64,000 nt of DNA from Sphingomonas crocodyli (GCF_004005865.1 NZ_SACN01000001.1:1798001-1862000); one strand, 5' to 3'; shown: positions 33,610 through 43,036, numbered from the stretch's first letter. Program-made: numbers and translations. The notes: a model not told the origin generated them from the sequence alone.

Positions 33610-35271
33610 ATGCAGACTGTCGAAACGCTCAACGAGGGCCTGAAGCGCGCCTACAAGGTCACGATCCCCGCCAATGACGTTGCCAAGCGCGTCGAGGCCG
33701 AGATCAAGTCGATCGCGCCGCAGATCAAGATGCCCGGTTTCCGCCCCGGCAAGGTTCCGACGAACCTGGTCAAGAAGATGCACGGCCCGGCGATCGAGCA
33801 GGACGTGCTGCAGAAGGCGGTTCAGGACGGCATCCAGACCCTCCTCGTCGAGCAGAAGCTGCGCCCCGCCATCCAGCCGTCGGTCGAGCTGGAAGAAGGC
33901 TATGAGAGCGGCAAGGACGTCGCGCTGAAGGTCGAACTCGAAGTGCTGCCCGACGTGCCGGCGCCGTCGATCGACGCGCTGACGCTGGAGCGTCTGACCG
34001 TCGATGCGGCCGATGCCGAAATCGACTCCGCGCTCGCCCGCATCGCCGGCCAGCAGAAGCAGTACGCGGATTCGCTCGATGGCCATCCGGCCGTCGAGGG
34101 CGATCTGGTCGTGATGGACTTCGCCGGCAAGGTCGACGGCGTCGCCTTCGACGGCGGCACCGGTGAGGGCATGTCGGTCGAGCTGGGCTCGGGCCGCCTG
34201 ATCCCCGGCTTCGAAGAGCAGCTGGAAGGCGTCAAGAAGGGCGAGGAGCGCACGCTCAACGTCACCTTCCCGGCCGACTATCCGGAGAAGAAGCTCGCCG
34301 GCCAGGCCGCGACCTTCGACGTCAAGGTCACCGACATCCGCATCCCCAAGGAAGCGGTTGCCGATGAGGACTTCGCCAAGTCGCTGGGCCTCGACGGCCT
34401 CGAGACGCTGCGCAACCTCGTCAAGGGCCAGGTCGAGCAGGAACTGAACGGCCTCACCCGCACCCACATGAAGCGCAAGCTGCTCGATCAGCTCGCCGAA
34501 TCGCACAGCTTCGATGTGCCGCCGTCGATGGTCGAGGCCGAGTTCGGCCAGATCTGGGCGCAGCTCGAGCATGAAGCCGGCCACGAAGCCGATCCGGAAG
34601 CCGCGCGCGCCGAAATGGAGAAGGATCGCGACGATTATCGCGCGATCGCCGAGCGCCGCGTCCGCCTGGGCCTGCTGCTGTCGGAAATCGGCCAGCAGAA
34701 CAATGTCCAGATCAGCGAGCAGGAAATGCAGCGCCTGATCATGCAGGCCGCGCAGCAGTACGGCCCGAAGGATCGCGATCGCTTCATCCAGTACATCCAG
34801 CAGGATCCGATGGCCGCCGCGCAGCTTCGCGCGCCGCTCTATGAGGACAAGGTCGTCGACTTCCTGTTCGAAAAGGCGACCGTCACCGACCGCGCCGTTT
34901 CGCGCGAGGAACTGGAAGCCGCGATCGAGGCGGACGATGACAGCATCGGCAAGGGCCATGTGCATGGTCCGGATTGCGGCCACGACCATGATCACGATCA
35001 TGGCCATGTCCACGGCCCCGATTGCGATCACGATCACGACGTGAAGCCGGCCGCAAAGAAGGCCGCGCCGAAGAAGGCCGCCGCCAAGAAGGCCGAAGCC
35101 CCGGCCGAGAAGGTCGAGGCGGAAGCCGAGGCTGCTCCGGCGCCGAAGAAGAAGGCCCCGGCCAAGAAGGCTGCGGCTGCTCCGGCCGAGGAAAAGGCCG
35201 AGGCTGCGCCTGCCAAGAAGGCTCCGGCCAAGAAGGCCCCCGCGAAGAAGGCTGCCGCCAAGGACGCCTGA
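33610..35271 (+). CDS. tig: trigger factor with His-rich and Lys/Ala-rich C-terminal extension
   Basis: 553 residues, well above the about 430 of E. coli trigger factor. The ribosome-binding N-domain carries the FRPGKVP tail motif (residues about 41-47). The PPIase domain (about 155-240) has GDLVVMDFAGKVDG and MSVELGSGRLIPGFEEQL; the helical C-domain follows to about 445. Unusually, about 450-478 is a metal-ligand-like stretch (GHVHGPDCGHDHDHDHGH and a second HVHGPDC unit), followed by about 75 residues of Lys/Ala/Pro-rich repeats (PAKKAPAKKA type). It is a co-translational chaperone at the ribosome exit. The His/Cys tail may bind Zn or Ni; the basic tail may contact rRNA. Confidence 0.95.
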   Translation: MQTVETLNEGLKRAYKVTIPANDVAKRVEAEIKSIAPQIKMPGFRPGKVPTNLVKKMHGPAIEQDVLQKAVQDGIQTLLVEQKLRPAIQPSVELEEGYESGKDVALKVELEVLPDVPAPSIDALTLERLTVDAADAEIDSALARIAGQQKQYADSLDGHPAVEGDLVVMDFAGKVDGVAFDGGTGEGMSVELGSGRLIPGFEEQLEGVKKGEERTLNVTFPADYPEKKLAGQAATFDVKVTDIRIPKEAVADEDFAKSLGLDGLETLRNLVKGQVEQELNGLTRTHMKRKLLDQLAESHSFDVPPSMVEAEFGQIWAQLEHEAGHEADPEAARAEMEKDRDDYRAIAERRVRLGLLLSEIGQQNNVQISEQEMQRLIMQAAQQYGPKDRDRFIQYIQQDPMAAAQLRAPLYEDKVVDFLFEKATVTDRAVSREELEAAIEADDDSIGKGHVHGPDCGHDHDHDHGHVHGPDCDHDHDVKPAAKKAAPKKAAAKKAEAPAEKVEAEAEAAPAPKKKAPAKKAAAAPAEEKAEAAPAKKAPAKKAPAKKAAAKDA

Positions 35272-35293
35272 TCGCCGGTCGATCGATTTTGAG

Positions 35294-35326
35294 AAAGGCC
35301 GCGGGGGCAACTCCGCGGCCTTTTTC
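35294..35326 (+). terminator. rho-independent terminator of tig
   Basis: The GC-rich stem AAAGGCCGCGG(GGG)...(T)CCGCGGCCTTT around a CAAC-type loop is followed by TTTTTC, 23 bases after the stop. Confidence 0.9.
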
Positions 35327-35395
35327 TTTGTCTCAGGAACCGGCTCCGTCCCCGCGCGTCTGACCCCCGGAACGGGTTCGAAACGGAGGCAGAGC

Positions 35396-35608
35396 ATGGC
35401 TTTGAGCACGGCGGTAGGAGCGTTGATCGGCAGCGCGATCGACGGGGCGAGCGGCGACGATTCGACCGCCGACGGCGCGATCATCGGTGCGGCGACCGCC
35501 ACGGTGGCGCGCGTGCTGGTGCCCGTCATCTTCACTTATGCGGTGGGCTGGGCGGTCCTCAAAGGGCTCGATACCGCCAAGGACAAGATCTTCGGCGATC
35601 GGGCTTAG
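35396..35608 (+). CDS. small hydrophobic protein, unknown
   Basis: 70 residues with GGAGG 7 bases before the ATG. The N-terminal half is rich in Gly/Ala/Asp (GALIGSAIDGASGDDSTADG, AIIGAATATVA), resembling a glycine-zipper membrane segment. A hydrophobic stretch VLVPVIFTYAVGWAVL (40-55) follows, with a charged tail. It is probably an inner-membrane small protein. No family was recognised. Its stop overlaps the last codons of the convergent gene. Confidence 0.65.
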   Translation: MALSTAVGALIGSAIDGASGDDSTADGAIIGAATATVARVLVPVIFTYAVGWAVLKGLDTAKDKIFGDRA

Positions 35609-36939
35609 GCAGAACGCCGCTTGATCGCGCCATAAGCGAACAGGCCGAAGCCGCTCGCGATCGTCCAGGCGAAGATGCGATCCATGAACCAGGCGTGCAG
35701 CACGATATGCTGGCGCGTGGCGAGCACCCAGACGAGCAGCGCCACGTTCGATCCGGCGAGCAGCCATGCCGTCTGGTGGACGCGGGCGTCGGGGTGACGG
35801 CGCAGGACGAACAATGCCCACAGCCCGCCCGCAATGCCCAGCGCGATCGCCAGCACCGGTAGCGGCCATGCGCCGGGCGCGAGGACGTCTAGGTTCCAGA
35901 ACAATTCGCTCAGGAAGCGGGCGAAGGAGGCGTCGACCGGTTCGCCGGTCGCGGGGATGATCGCCATCCGCATTTCGGTCGATCGCGCGATCTGGGTCAG
36001 CGCGCCGGCGCCGAAGGTCGTCGCGACCAGCGCGAGCTTGGCGATGATCGTCGTCACCACCGCCGCTCCGAAGGCGATCGTCGCACTCACGGCTGCGAGT
36101 GCGGGAGGCGTCTTCGCGGTGCTGCGCAACGCTAGCGCCGCGCCGCCGATGACGAGCGCGGTGCCGAGCGGCAGGCCGCCGCTCAGGAACTCGAAGTCGA
36201 TCGTGAGCGCCCCGAAGATGGCGGCGCCCACCAGCAGCACCCACAGCCTCACGCCGCCCGCGAGATTGGCGATTGCGAGCGCCAGCATGGCGGCGATGAA
36301 GACGATGTCGGCGGGGCCGTGCCCAAGCGATTGCCCGAACGCCTCGATCCCGAAGAAGCGCGCAAAGGCGATGAATACCGCGAGCCAGACCAGCCCTGCC
36401 GCCGCGCGCCTGCGCCGCAGCGCGACCGTGAGCATCGCGACGCCGATGCCCAGCATGAGCAGGCGGATTTCGGTCTTTTTATAAAGCTCGCGGATCGCGG
36501 CGACCGAATGGCCGGGCAACAGATAGCGCGTCAGCGCGGTGTGGCCGTGGAGATAGCGATTGTAGAAGGCGACGGGAGGCGTCGGCCCGCCGCGTTCGGC
36601 AAAGGCATGGAGCTTGGCGCACATGCCGCCGGGCATGTCGGTCCAGATGATCGGGCTGACGGTCTGCTGCGCCGCCGTGCCCCGCTGATCGATCGCCTGG
36701 AGGAGGATCAGGCAGTCGTTGAACTGGTGATGGCCGATATCGGTGTTGCCGGGCAGCCAGTCCTTGTCCTGCAGGTCGCCGCTCGCAAAGGCGGCGCGGA
36801 CTGTGGCGGTGTTGTTGTCCCCCAGGCTCGCGCGGTTGGCGAGGCAGAGCAGGGCGAAGGCGATTAATCCCACCACGATGCCGATGCCCAGCGCGCCGAG
36901 GATCGGGCGGCGGATGCGGGCGAGGGCGGGGTGGTTCAT
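35605..36939 (-). CDS. polytopic membrane protein, unknown
   Basis: 444 residues. One N-terminal membrane helix (about 13-33) is followed by a soluble loop of about 130 residues (34-160) with CLILLQAI, DMPGGMC and FYNRYLHGHTALTRYLLPG, then about nine more hydrophobic helices. The layout, with a large first periplasmic loop and conserved-looking Asp/Cys, recalls glycosyltransferase-like membrane proteins of the GT-C or EpsG type, but no signature confirms this. It faces tig and clpP. A second large membrane protein, also of sugar-transfer type, lies between clpP and clpX. Confidence 0.6.
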   Translation of the reverse strand: MNHPALARIRRPILGALGIGIVVGLIAFALLCLANRASLGDNNTATVRAAFASGDLQDKDWLPGNTDIGHHQFNDCLILLQAIDQRGTAAQQTVSPIIWTDMPGGMCAKLHAFAERGGPTPPVAFYNRYLHGHTALTRYLLPGHSVAAIRELYKKTEIRLLMLGIGVAMLTVALRRRRAAAGLVWLAVFIAFARFFGIEAFGQSLGHGPADIVFIAAMLALAIANLAGGVRLWVLLVGAAIFGALTIDFEFLSGGLPLGTALVIGGAALALRSTAKTPPALAAVSATIAFGAAVVTTIIAKLALVATTFGAGALTQIARSTEMRMAIIPATGEPVDASFARFLSELFWNLDVLAPGAWPLPVLAIALGIAGGLWALFVLRRHPDARVHQTAWLLAGSNVALLVWVLATRQHIVLHAWFMDRIFAWTIASGFGLFAYGAIKRRSA

Positions 36940-36972
36940 GGGGCGAGGATAGCGGGGGTGCTCACGACTTCA

Positions 36973-37096
36973 ATCCTCCCCGGTACGGGGAGGGGGACCG
37001 CGAAGCGGTGGAGGGGGCGAGAGGCTGGGTGGCGCGCTTGTGGCGAACCCCCTCCGTCATGCCTGCGGCATGCCACCTCCCCGTGCCGGGGAGGAT
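36973..37096. repeat. intergenic inverted-repeat element
   Basis: The left arm ATCCTCCCCGGTACGGGGAG and the right arm GTGCCGGGGAGGAT pair in the outer parts, with inner blocks GGAGGGGG and CCCCCTCC. It is related in form to the element at 44818-44943 and occupies the upstream region of clpP. Confidence 0.7.
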
Positions 37097-37174
37097 CTTC
37101 GTCACCCCTACTTGAAGTCCCCCGAACAAACGCCGATGTTGGCTTTCACCTAAGAGGGCAAAGCGAGACACCCC

Positions 37175-37831
37175 ATGCAGAATCCTTTCGAGACCGGCCA
37201 GTTTGAAAACCCCGAGACGGGCGCGCTGGTCCCCGTGGTCATCGAGCAGTCGAACCGCGGCGAGCGCAGCTTCGACATCTATTCGCGTCTCCTGCGCGAA
37301 CGCATCATCTTCGTGACCGGCCAGGTCGAAGACCATATGGCCTCGCTGATCACCGCCCAGCTGCTCTTCCTCGAGTCCGAGAACCCGAAGAAGGACATCT
37401 TCATGTACATCAACTCGCCGGGCGGCGTGGTGACCGCGGGCCTCGCGATCCACGATACCATGCAGTACATCCGTCCGCGCGTCGGCACGGTCTGCATCGG
37501 GCAGGCGGCGTCGATGGGCAGCTTCCTGCTTTCGGCCGGTGAAAAGGGCATGCGCGTCGCGCTGACCAACAGCCGCATCATGATCCACCAGCCCTCGGGC
37601 GGTGCGCAGGGTATGGCGGCCGACATCGAAATCCAGGCGCGCGAAATCCTGCGCATGCGCCACCGCCTGAACTCGCTCTATGCCAAGTATACGGGCAAGG
37701 ACATTGCGGAGATCGAAGCCGCGATGGATCGCGACAAGTTCCTCGAGGCCGACGAAGCCAAGGCTTTCGGCCTGATCGACGAAGTGTTCGACAAGCGCCC
37801 GACCCCGGCCGACGAGGCGATCGCGGCCTGA
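37175..37831 (+). CDS. clpP: ATP-dependent Clp protease proteolytic subunit
   Basis: 218 residues. The catalytic triad is S113 (GQAASMGSF), H138 (IMIHQPSGG) and D187 (MDRDKF). The core [20 protein letters not shown] is diagnostic. It forms a two-ring tetradecamer that degrades substrates unfolded by ClpX or ClpA. clpX follows after one unrelated membrane-protein gene. The start follows an AAGCGAGA leader; no longer start fits. Confidence 0.97.
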   Translation: MQNPFETGQFENPETGALVPVVIEQSNRGERSFDIYSRLLRERIIFVTGQVEDHMASLITAQLLFLESENPKKDIFMYINSPGGVVTAGLAIHDTMQYIRPRVGTVCIGQAASMGSFLLSAGEKGMRVALTNSRIMIHQPSGGAQGMAADIEIQAREILRMRHRLNSLYAKYTGKDIAEIEAAMDRDKFLEADEAKAFGLIDEVFDKRPTPADEAIAA

Positions 37832-37871
37832 TCGCCCTGCGCGATTTCGCAAACCAACCGCAGCGCCGCCC

Positions 37872-39572
37872 ATGATCGACCGGATCGGGGCGGCGTTGTC
37901 GCGTCCGCGCATGGCGCTGTTCGCCATCGTCGTGTTGAGCATCGTGCTGCTCGGCCCCGCTCTGGTCGATCCGGCGGCGCTGACGGGCGACAGCTACATC
38001 GCCTATCGCTGGCAAGGGCATTTCGCCCAGGCCTTCTGGCAGGGCGATCTTTGGCCGCGCTGGCTGCCCGATCTGAACTTCGGGTCGGGCAGCCCGGTCT
38101 TCTTCATCTATCCGCCGCTCAGCCAGTGGCTGCCCGCCTTGCTCGATCCGGTTCTGCCGGGGGCGGAGTGGTCCGGAAGCCGGGTGATCGCGATCCTGCT
38201 GCTCGCGCGCATCGTCGGCGGGTGGGGCGTGTTGCGCTGGCTCGAGGCGATGGGGGTGAGCCGCAAGGGCGCGCTGCTGGGCGCCGCCATCTATCTGCTG
38301 CTGCCCTATCACGCCTTCATGGACAGCTATCAGCGCGCGGCCTGTGCCGAGTTGGTCGGGATGGGCGTGCTGCCCTGGGGGTTGCGTTATGCCCATGCGG
38401 TCCGCGCGGGGGAGCGTTCGGGCTGGGCGGGCTTCGCGATCAGCATCGCGGCCTTGCTCTACAGCCACGCGCCGACCGCCTTGTTCGGTGCGCCGTTTCT
38501 GTGCCTCTACGCGGTGGCGATTGCGGATCGCAGCAATGCGGTGCGGATCTGGGTGACGACCGGGCTGGCGGCGGCTTTGGGGGTCGGGCTGGCGGCCGCC
38601 TATCTCGGCCCCGCGCTGACGCAGGTCCACCTGATCAACGGGCAGCATCTGTTCAACGGCATCTACAAGCCGACCAACTATCTGTTCTTCTCGTCCGTGC
38701 GCTGGCCCGATCCGGGGATCGAAGGCGCGGCGCTGATCTGCCTGGCCGTCCATGTGCTGATGCTGGGCGGGGTGATGCTGCTCACCCGGCAGACTAAGCC
38801 GGTCGACGCGCGGGCGCGGCTGTTCCTGCTGATCGCCTTCGCGATCATCCTTGTGCTGATGACCGAGGTGGCGCGGCCGCTGTGGCGTGAGGATCTGCCC
38901 TGGGCGCGGATCCAGTTCGCGTGGCGGATGCTGACGCTCCACACGTTGATCCTCGCAGGGCTAGGCGGGATGGCGTGGGATGCGGTGGCGCAGGGGCGGC
39001 AGGCGAATCGCGGGCGCATGCTGCTGCTGGCGCTCATCCCGGCCTTGTTCGTCGCCGATGCGGGCATGCTGGGCATCCGTGTGTGGCGCGCGGCGCAGCG
39101 GACCGAAAATTGGCCGCCCGCCTACCTCAAGGACTACGCCCGAGACGTGAACGAATATTGGGTCGGCGACTTCGAACATGCCCGCCGGTTCGGCCCCAAG
39201 CGCGTGATCACGGTGGACCCGGCGACCGAGGTCCATGTCCTTCAGTGGAAGAGTCGGGCGATCACGTTCGTCGCCAATGCGCCCGCGGCGACTCGGATCA
39301 TCGTGCGGCAATGGGCCTATTCGGGCTGGGACATGCGGATCGACGGATCGGCGTGGCGCCCGACCGAGCGGCTGCCGGCGCCCGACAATTATGTGGTCGT
39401 GCCCGTTCCAGCCGGCCGCCATCGAGTCGAAATCACCATGCCGGCGCTGCCTGCGGAGCGGATCGGCGCGGCCATAAGCTGGGCATCTGCGGGGCTTTTG
39501 CTGACATTGTTGGCGATAGGTCTCATCACGCGATATCGCGCCCTTGTGCGGAACCGTGACGGCTCCATATAG
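37872..39572 (+). CDS. large membrane protein, 6-pyruvoyl-tetrahydropterin-synthase-related (YfhO-like) type
   Basis: 566 residues with about ten to twelve hydrophobic segments. The first periplasmic loop contains TGDSYIAYRWQGHFAQAFWQ then GDLWPRWLPDLNFGSGSPVF, typical of GT-C-fold proteins that use polyprenyl-linked sugars; the C-terminal soluble part (about 415-525) is beta-rich. Despite the domain name, pterin synthesis is unlikely; a role in envelope glycan transfer is more plausible. It lies between clpP (40 bases upstream) and clpX and may be co-transcribed with clpP. Confidence 0.7.
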   Translation: MIDRIGAALSRPRMALFAIVVLSIVLLGPALVDPAALTGDSYIAYRWQGHFAQAFWQGDLWPRWLPDLNFGSGSPVFFIYPPLSQWLPALLDPVLPGAEWSGSRVIAILLLARIVGGWGVLRWLEAMGVSRKGALLGAAIYLLLPYHAFMDSYQRAACAELVGMGVLPWGLRYAHAVRAGERSGWAGFAISIAALLYSHAPTALFGAPFLCLYAVAIADRSNAVRIWVTTGLAAALGVGLAAAYLGPALTQVHLINGQHLFNGIYKPTNYLFFSSVRWPDPGIEGAALICLAVHVLMLGGVMLLTRQTKPVDARARLFLLIAFAIILVLMTEVARPLWREDLPWARIQFAWRMLTLHTLILAGLGGMAWDAVAQGRQANRGRMLLLALIPALFVADAGMLGIRVWRAAQRTENWPPAYLKDYARDVNEYWVGDFEHARRFGPKRVITVDPATEVHVLQWKSRAITFVANAPAATRIIVRQWAYSGWDMRIDGSAWRPTERLPAPDNYVVVPVPAGRHRVEITMPALPAERIGAAISWASAGLLLTLLAIGLITRYRALVRNRDGSI

Positions 39573-39711
39573 TTCGAACGGGGTGGGCATGTTCCTGCCA
39601 GAGATGCCAGCGTCGCGCCCCTACCGCCGATTCCCGGTTGCGGCGGCGGTAAGCCGGGGTTTAGGATACCCCTTTATGGAAGGCCGGTGTTTTGGCCGAT
39701 AGGATGAGAGC

Positions 39712-40983
39712 ATGACGAAACTGACCGGCGGCGACTCGAAGAGCACCCTCTACTGCTCCTTCTGCGGGAAATCGCAGCACGAGGTTCGCAAGCTGATCGC
39801 CGGGCCGACCGTGTTCATCTGCGATGAATGCGTAGAACTGTGCAACGACATCATCCGCGAAGAGACCAAGGGCGCGCTCATCTCCAAGAAGGATGGCGGC
39901 GTTCCGACCCCGCATGACATCTGCGCGCACCTCGATCAGTATGTGATCGGGCAGGCAAAGGCGAAGCGTGTCCTCTCGGTCGCGGTCCACAACCATTACA
40001 AGCGGCTCGATCATGGCGCGAAGGGCGCCGACGTCGAACTCGCCAAGTCGAACATCCTGCTCGTCGGCCCGACGGGCTCGGGCAAGACGCTGCTCGCGCA
40101 GACGATGGCGCGCCTGCTCGACGTGCCGTTCACGATGGCCGATGCGACCACGCTCACCGAAGCGGGCTATGTCGGCGAGGATGTCGAAAACATCATCCTG
40201 AAGCTGCTCCAGGCGTCGGACTACAATGTCGAACGGGCGCAGCGCGGCATCGTCTATATCGACGAAATCGACAAGATCAGCCGCAAGGCCGACAATCCGT
40301 CGATCACGCGCGACGTTTCGGGCGAAGGCGTGCAGCAGGCGCTGCTCAAGCTGATGGAAGGCACGACCGCGTCGGTGCCTCCGCAGGGCGGCCGCAAGCA
40401 TCCGCAGCAGGAGTTCCTGCAGGTCGACACGACCAACATCCTTTTCATCTGCGGCGGTGCGTTCGCTGGCCTCGAAAAGATCATCGGCGATCGCCTGCAG
40501 GGCAAGTCGATCGGCTTCGGCGCTTATGTGGCGGCTCCCGAGGAGCGTCGCACCGGCGAGACGCTGCAGCAGTGCGAGCCGGAAGATCTGCTCAAGTTCG
40601 GCCTGATCCCCGAATTCGTCGGCCGTCTGCCCGTGATCGCGACGCTCATGGATCTGGACGAGACCGCTCTGGTCAAGATCCTGGTCGAGCCGAAGAATGC
40701 GCTGGCCAAGCAGTATCAGAAGCTGTTCGACATGGAGGGCGTGAAGCTCAGCTTCACCGACGACGCCATGATCGCGGTCGCCCGCAAGGCGATCATGCGC
40801 AAGACCGGCGCCCGCGGCCTGCGCTCGATCCTCGAAGGGCTGCTGCTCGACACGATGTTCGATCTGCCGTCGATGGAAGGCGTCGAGGAGATCGTGGTCG
40901 ACAAGGACGTGGTCGAAGGCCGCAAGGAACCGGTCCGCGTCTTTTCCAAGAAGGGCAAGGAAAAGGCCGGCGACGCGGCGTAA
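39712..40983 (+). CDS. clpX: Clp protease ATPase subunit ClpX
   Basis: 423 residues. The N-terminal C4 zinc-binding domain (CSFCG ... CDECVELC) is followed by the AAA+ core with Walker A GPTGSGKT, Walker [11 protein letters not shown], sensor 1 region [10 protein letters not shown], the IGFG loop that docks on ClpP and sensor 2 [10 protein letters not shown]. It unfolds ssrA-tagged and other substrates for ClpP. The start ATG is preceded by GGATGAGAG. It is followed by a repeat element. Confidence 0.97.
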   Translation: MTKLTGGDSKSTLYCSFCGKSQHEVRKLIAGPTVFICDECVELCNDIIREETKGALISKKDGGVPTPHDICAHLDQYVIGQAKAKRVLSVAVHNHYKRLDHGAKGADVELAKSNILLVGPTGSGKTLLAQTMARLLDVPFTMADATTLTEAGYVGEDVENIILKLLQASDYNVERAQRGIVYIDEIDKISRKADNPSITRDVSGEGVQQALLKLMEGTTASVPPQGGRKHPQQEFLQVDTTNILFICGGAFAGLEKIIGDRLQGKSIGFGAYVAAPEERRTGETLQQCEPEDLLKFGLIPEFVGRLPVIATLMDLDETALVKILVEPKNALAKQYQKLFDMEGVKLSFTDDAMIAVARKAIMRKTGARGLRSILEGLLLDTMFDLPSMEGVEEIVVDKDVVEGRKEPVRVFSKKGKEKAGDAA

Positions 40984-41006
40984 GCCGCGCGGCTTTCCCC
41001 TTTAGC

Positions 41007-41118
41007 TCGTCATTGCGAGCGTAGCGAAGCAATCCAGGCCCGCATGGGAGTAGGTTCATGACCTGCTCTTGTGCGGGCCTGGATTGCTTCGTCGCCTGCG
41101 GCTTCTCGCAATGACGAG
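41007..41118. repeat. CTCGTCATTGCGAG-type inverted repeat, copy A
   Basis: The outer arms CTCGTCATTGCGAG and CTCGCAATGACGAG bound it. The inner arms AAGCAATCCAGGCCCGCA and TGCGGGCCTGGATTGCTT pair. Copy B of the same family lies at 41740-41824, so the two bracket the ECF sigma gene. Confidence 0.85.
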
Positions 41119-41212
41119 GTGGGGAGTGGACAACCCCCTCCAAAGGTGATTTCCTCCGATCAAATAAACAAAGACGTCGCAGGGGGATCGATTCCGGCTT
41201 TCGGGGAGCGGA

Positions 41213-41722
41213 ATGGGTCCAGGGGTTTCGAAGATTGACTGGTTCACGCGCGAAGTGATGCCGCATGCGGGAGCGCTGCGGCGGCGCGTGCGATCGAGCG
41301 TGCGTAGTGACGACGATGCCGACGATGTGGTGGCGGAGGCGCTGGCGCGCGCCTTTTCGGCCGAGGATTGGGGCGGCGTCGGCAACGGCAAACACTATCT
41401 GTTCCGCGTCGCGCGCAACATCCTGATCGACGAGGGGCGGCGCGGGGCGATCGCTTCGTTCGAACCGATCGTTGACATGGAGGCCGTGCAGCCCTCCGCC
41501 AGCCCCGAACCGATGCTCGCCGCGCGCGATCAGCTTCGCCAGATCGAACGGTTCGTGGCGACACTTCCCGCGCAGAGCCGCCGCGCTTTCGTGATGCGCC
41601 GGATCGAGGAAAGGACGCCGGGCGAGGTGGCCGAGGCGATGGGCCTGTCGATCTCGACCGTCGAAAAGCATCTGGCGCGCGCTATGATGCTGCTCACGCG
41701 CGAACTGGCGGCGGTCGGTTAA
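41213..41722 (+). CDS. ECF-type RNA polymerase sigma factor
   Basis: 169 residues. Sigma region 2 is at about 15-75 (DDDADDVVAEALARAF, LFRVARNILIDEGRR) and region 4 at about 110-160 (LPAQSRRAFVMRRIEE, EVAEAMGLSISTVEKHLARA). It resembles FecI/RpoE-like sigma factors of sphingomonads. No anti-sigma, FecR or TonB receptor gene is adjacent on either side, so its control is not evident here. Two related inverted repeats flank it within a few tens of bases. Confidence 0.88.
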   Translation: MGPGVSKIDWFTREVMPHAGALRRRVRSSVRSDDDADDVVAEALARAFSAEDWGGVGNGKHYLFRVARNILIDEGRRGAIASFEPIVDMEAVQPSASPEPMLAARDQLRQIERFVATLPAQSRRAFVMRRIEERTPGEVAEAMGLSISTVEKHLARAMMLLTRELAAVG

Positions 41723-41739
41723 GCCCCCCGCTAATTTTT

Positions 41740-41824
41740 CTCGTCATTGCGAGCGTAGCGAAGCAATCCACTCCGCAGTTCGGAATGGATTGCCGCGTCG
41801 CCTTCGGCTCCTCGCAATGACGAG
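41740..41824. repeat. CTCGTCATTGCGAG-type inverted repeat, copy B
   Basis: The same outer arms as copy A at 41007 and the shared left block GTAGCGAAGCAATCCA, but a different, shorter centre. It lies between the sigma gene and the convergent OpgC gene, and ends at the OpgC stop. Confidence 0.85.
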
Positions 41825-42949
41825 TTAAGTGGAAGCGCGCGCCTTCCAACGCGCATAACCGTTCGCGACGAGGCCCAGCACCACCACGCTGCCGATGCAC
41901 AGGGCGATATAGGCGTCGTGCGTGCGCGCATGTTCGATCCAGATATAGCCGGCGGCATAGCTGATCGCGACGCAGGCCACGAAGGTCTGGAGCGAGTTCG
42001 ATCCGATGATCGCCACCTGCCGGAACAGCCAGAAGCGCCCCAGCCGCGGCCACATCCAGAACAGGGTTAGGATCGCCCAGATCACCGACAATGCGTGCGC
42101 GGTGCGGACCGGGCCGACGCGGATCTTGCTGACGAAATCGATGCGGAATCCGTACCAGGTCTGCGCAAGGAACAGCACGGTCAGCCCCGCGAACAGCGCC
42201 CAGGCGGCGATCAGCAGCCACCAGTTACCCTGAGTCTTCCGGCGCAGCCAATCGAGGATGCGCCAGCGCCCCGCCGCCATCGCGACGAAGAACAGCGCCT
42301 GCCACGACGCCGGATTGAAGTTCCACAGCCAGTCGCCCACCGGCGATCCGCCCGGAATGTTGAAGCGAATATGTTCGTGCGCATACCAATAGAGGCCGAC
42401 CGAGGCGACGAGCGCGACGAAGGGCTGGAGCCGCAGCAGCAGGGCAAAGAGCGGCGCGGTTGCCAGCAGCACGATATAGGTGACGAGGATTTCGAGGCAG
42501 TAAGGCTGGACGTAGAGCAGCAGGAACTCGACGTAGCCCCACGGCTCATGCTTGAAGAACCAACTGTAGAAGCCCAGCCGCGCCAGATCGGGCGAGGCGA
42601 GGCACAAAGGGATCAGCGCCACGAACAGCGCCAGATTATAGACGTAGAGCTTGCCCGCGCGTCGCCACACCTTGGCCGCGAAGCCGCCGAGCGAAGGCTG
42701 CTTCACCTTCGCGAAATAGACCGCGCCGACCAGATAGCCCGACAGGACGAAGAACACTTCGGCCGCGCTGGAAAAGCCCCAGAGGGTGAGGGTGGGGAAT
42801 TGCATCCCCACCAGCCCCATACGATCGGTGAAGCCGGTGATGTGGTTGATCGTGATCGTGATCAGCGCCAGCCCGCGCAGGACATCGATCGCCGTATCGC
42901 GTTCGCGCGGCGGGGTCGTAGGTGCGGTGAAGTTCTCGGAATGGCTCAC
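41825..42949 (-). CDS. opgC: OpgC-type membrane acyltransferase
   Basis: 374 residues from a GTG. About ten membrane helices are visible. The N-terminus ERDTAIDVLRGLALITITIN with the downstream FFVLSGYLVGAVYFAK is the OpgC/acyltransferase-3-like pattern. OpgC succinylates periplasmic glucans in Enterobacteria; in sphingomonads the acceptor is not known. No opgGH genes are adjacent, so the gene symbol reflects domain similarity only. Confidence 0.8.
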   Translation of the reverse strand: MSHSENFTAPTTPPRERDTAIDVLRGLALITITINHITGFTDRMGLVGMQFPTLTLWGFSSAAEVFFVLSGYLVGAVYFAKVKQPSLGGFAAKVWRRAGKLYVYNLALFVALIPLCLASPDLARLGFYSWFFKHEPWGYVEFLLLYVQPYCLEILVTYIVLLATAPLFALLLRLQPFVALVASVGLYWYAHEHIRFNIPGGSPVGDWLWNFNPASWQALFFVAMAAGRWRILDWLRRKTQGNWWLLIAAWALFAGLTVLFLAQTWYGFRIDFVSKIRVGPVRTAHALSVIWAILTLFWMWPRLGRFWLFRQVAIIGSNSLQTFVACVAISYAAGYIWIEHARTHDAYIALCIGSVVVLGLVANGYARWKARAST

Positions 42950-43036
42950 TCTTCGGCCGCATTAGGGGCGGCAGACGCGCATCGCAATGGTTGCGCGCTT
43001 CTCGCCTTCGCGCGGGAGGGATGCTAGTTCGCGCGC

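Noticed and set aside
34950..35271. His-rich and Lys/Ala repeats as a separate gene or frameshift
   Set aside because: The frame continues without break from the trigger-factor C-domain to one stop with a clean terminator.
33496..35535. 679-codon frame antisense to tig
   Set aside because: Low-complexity Leu/Gly/Arg repeats produced by the Lys/Ala-rich tail; it covers both the tRNA and the tig gene.
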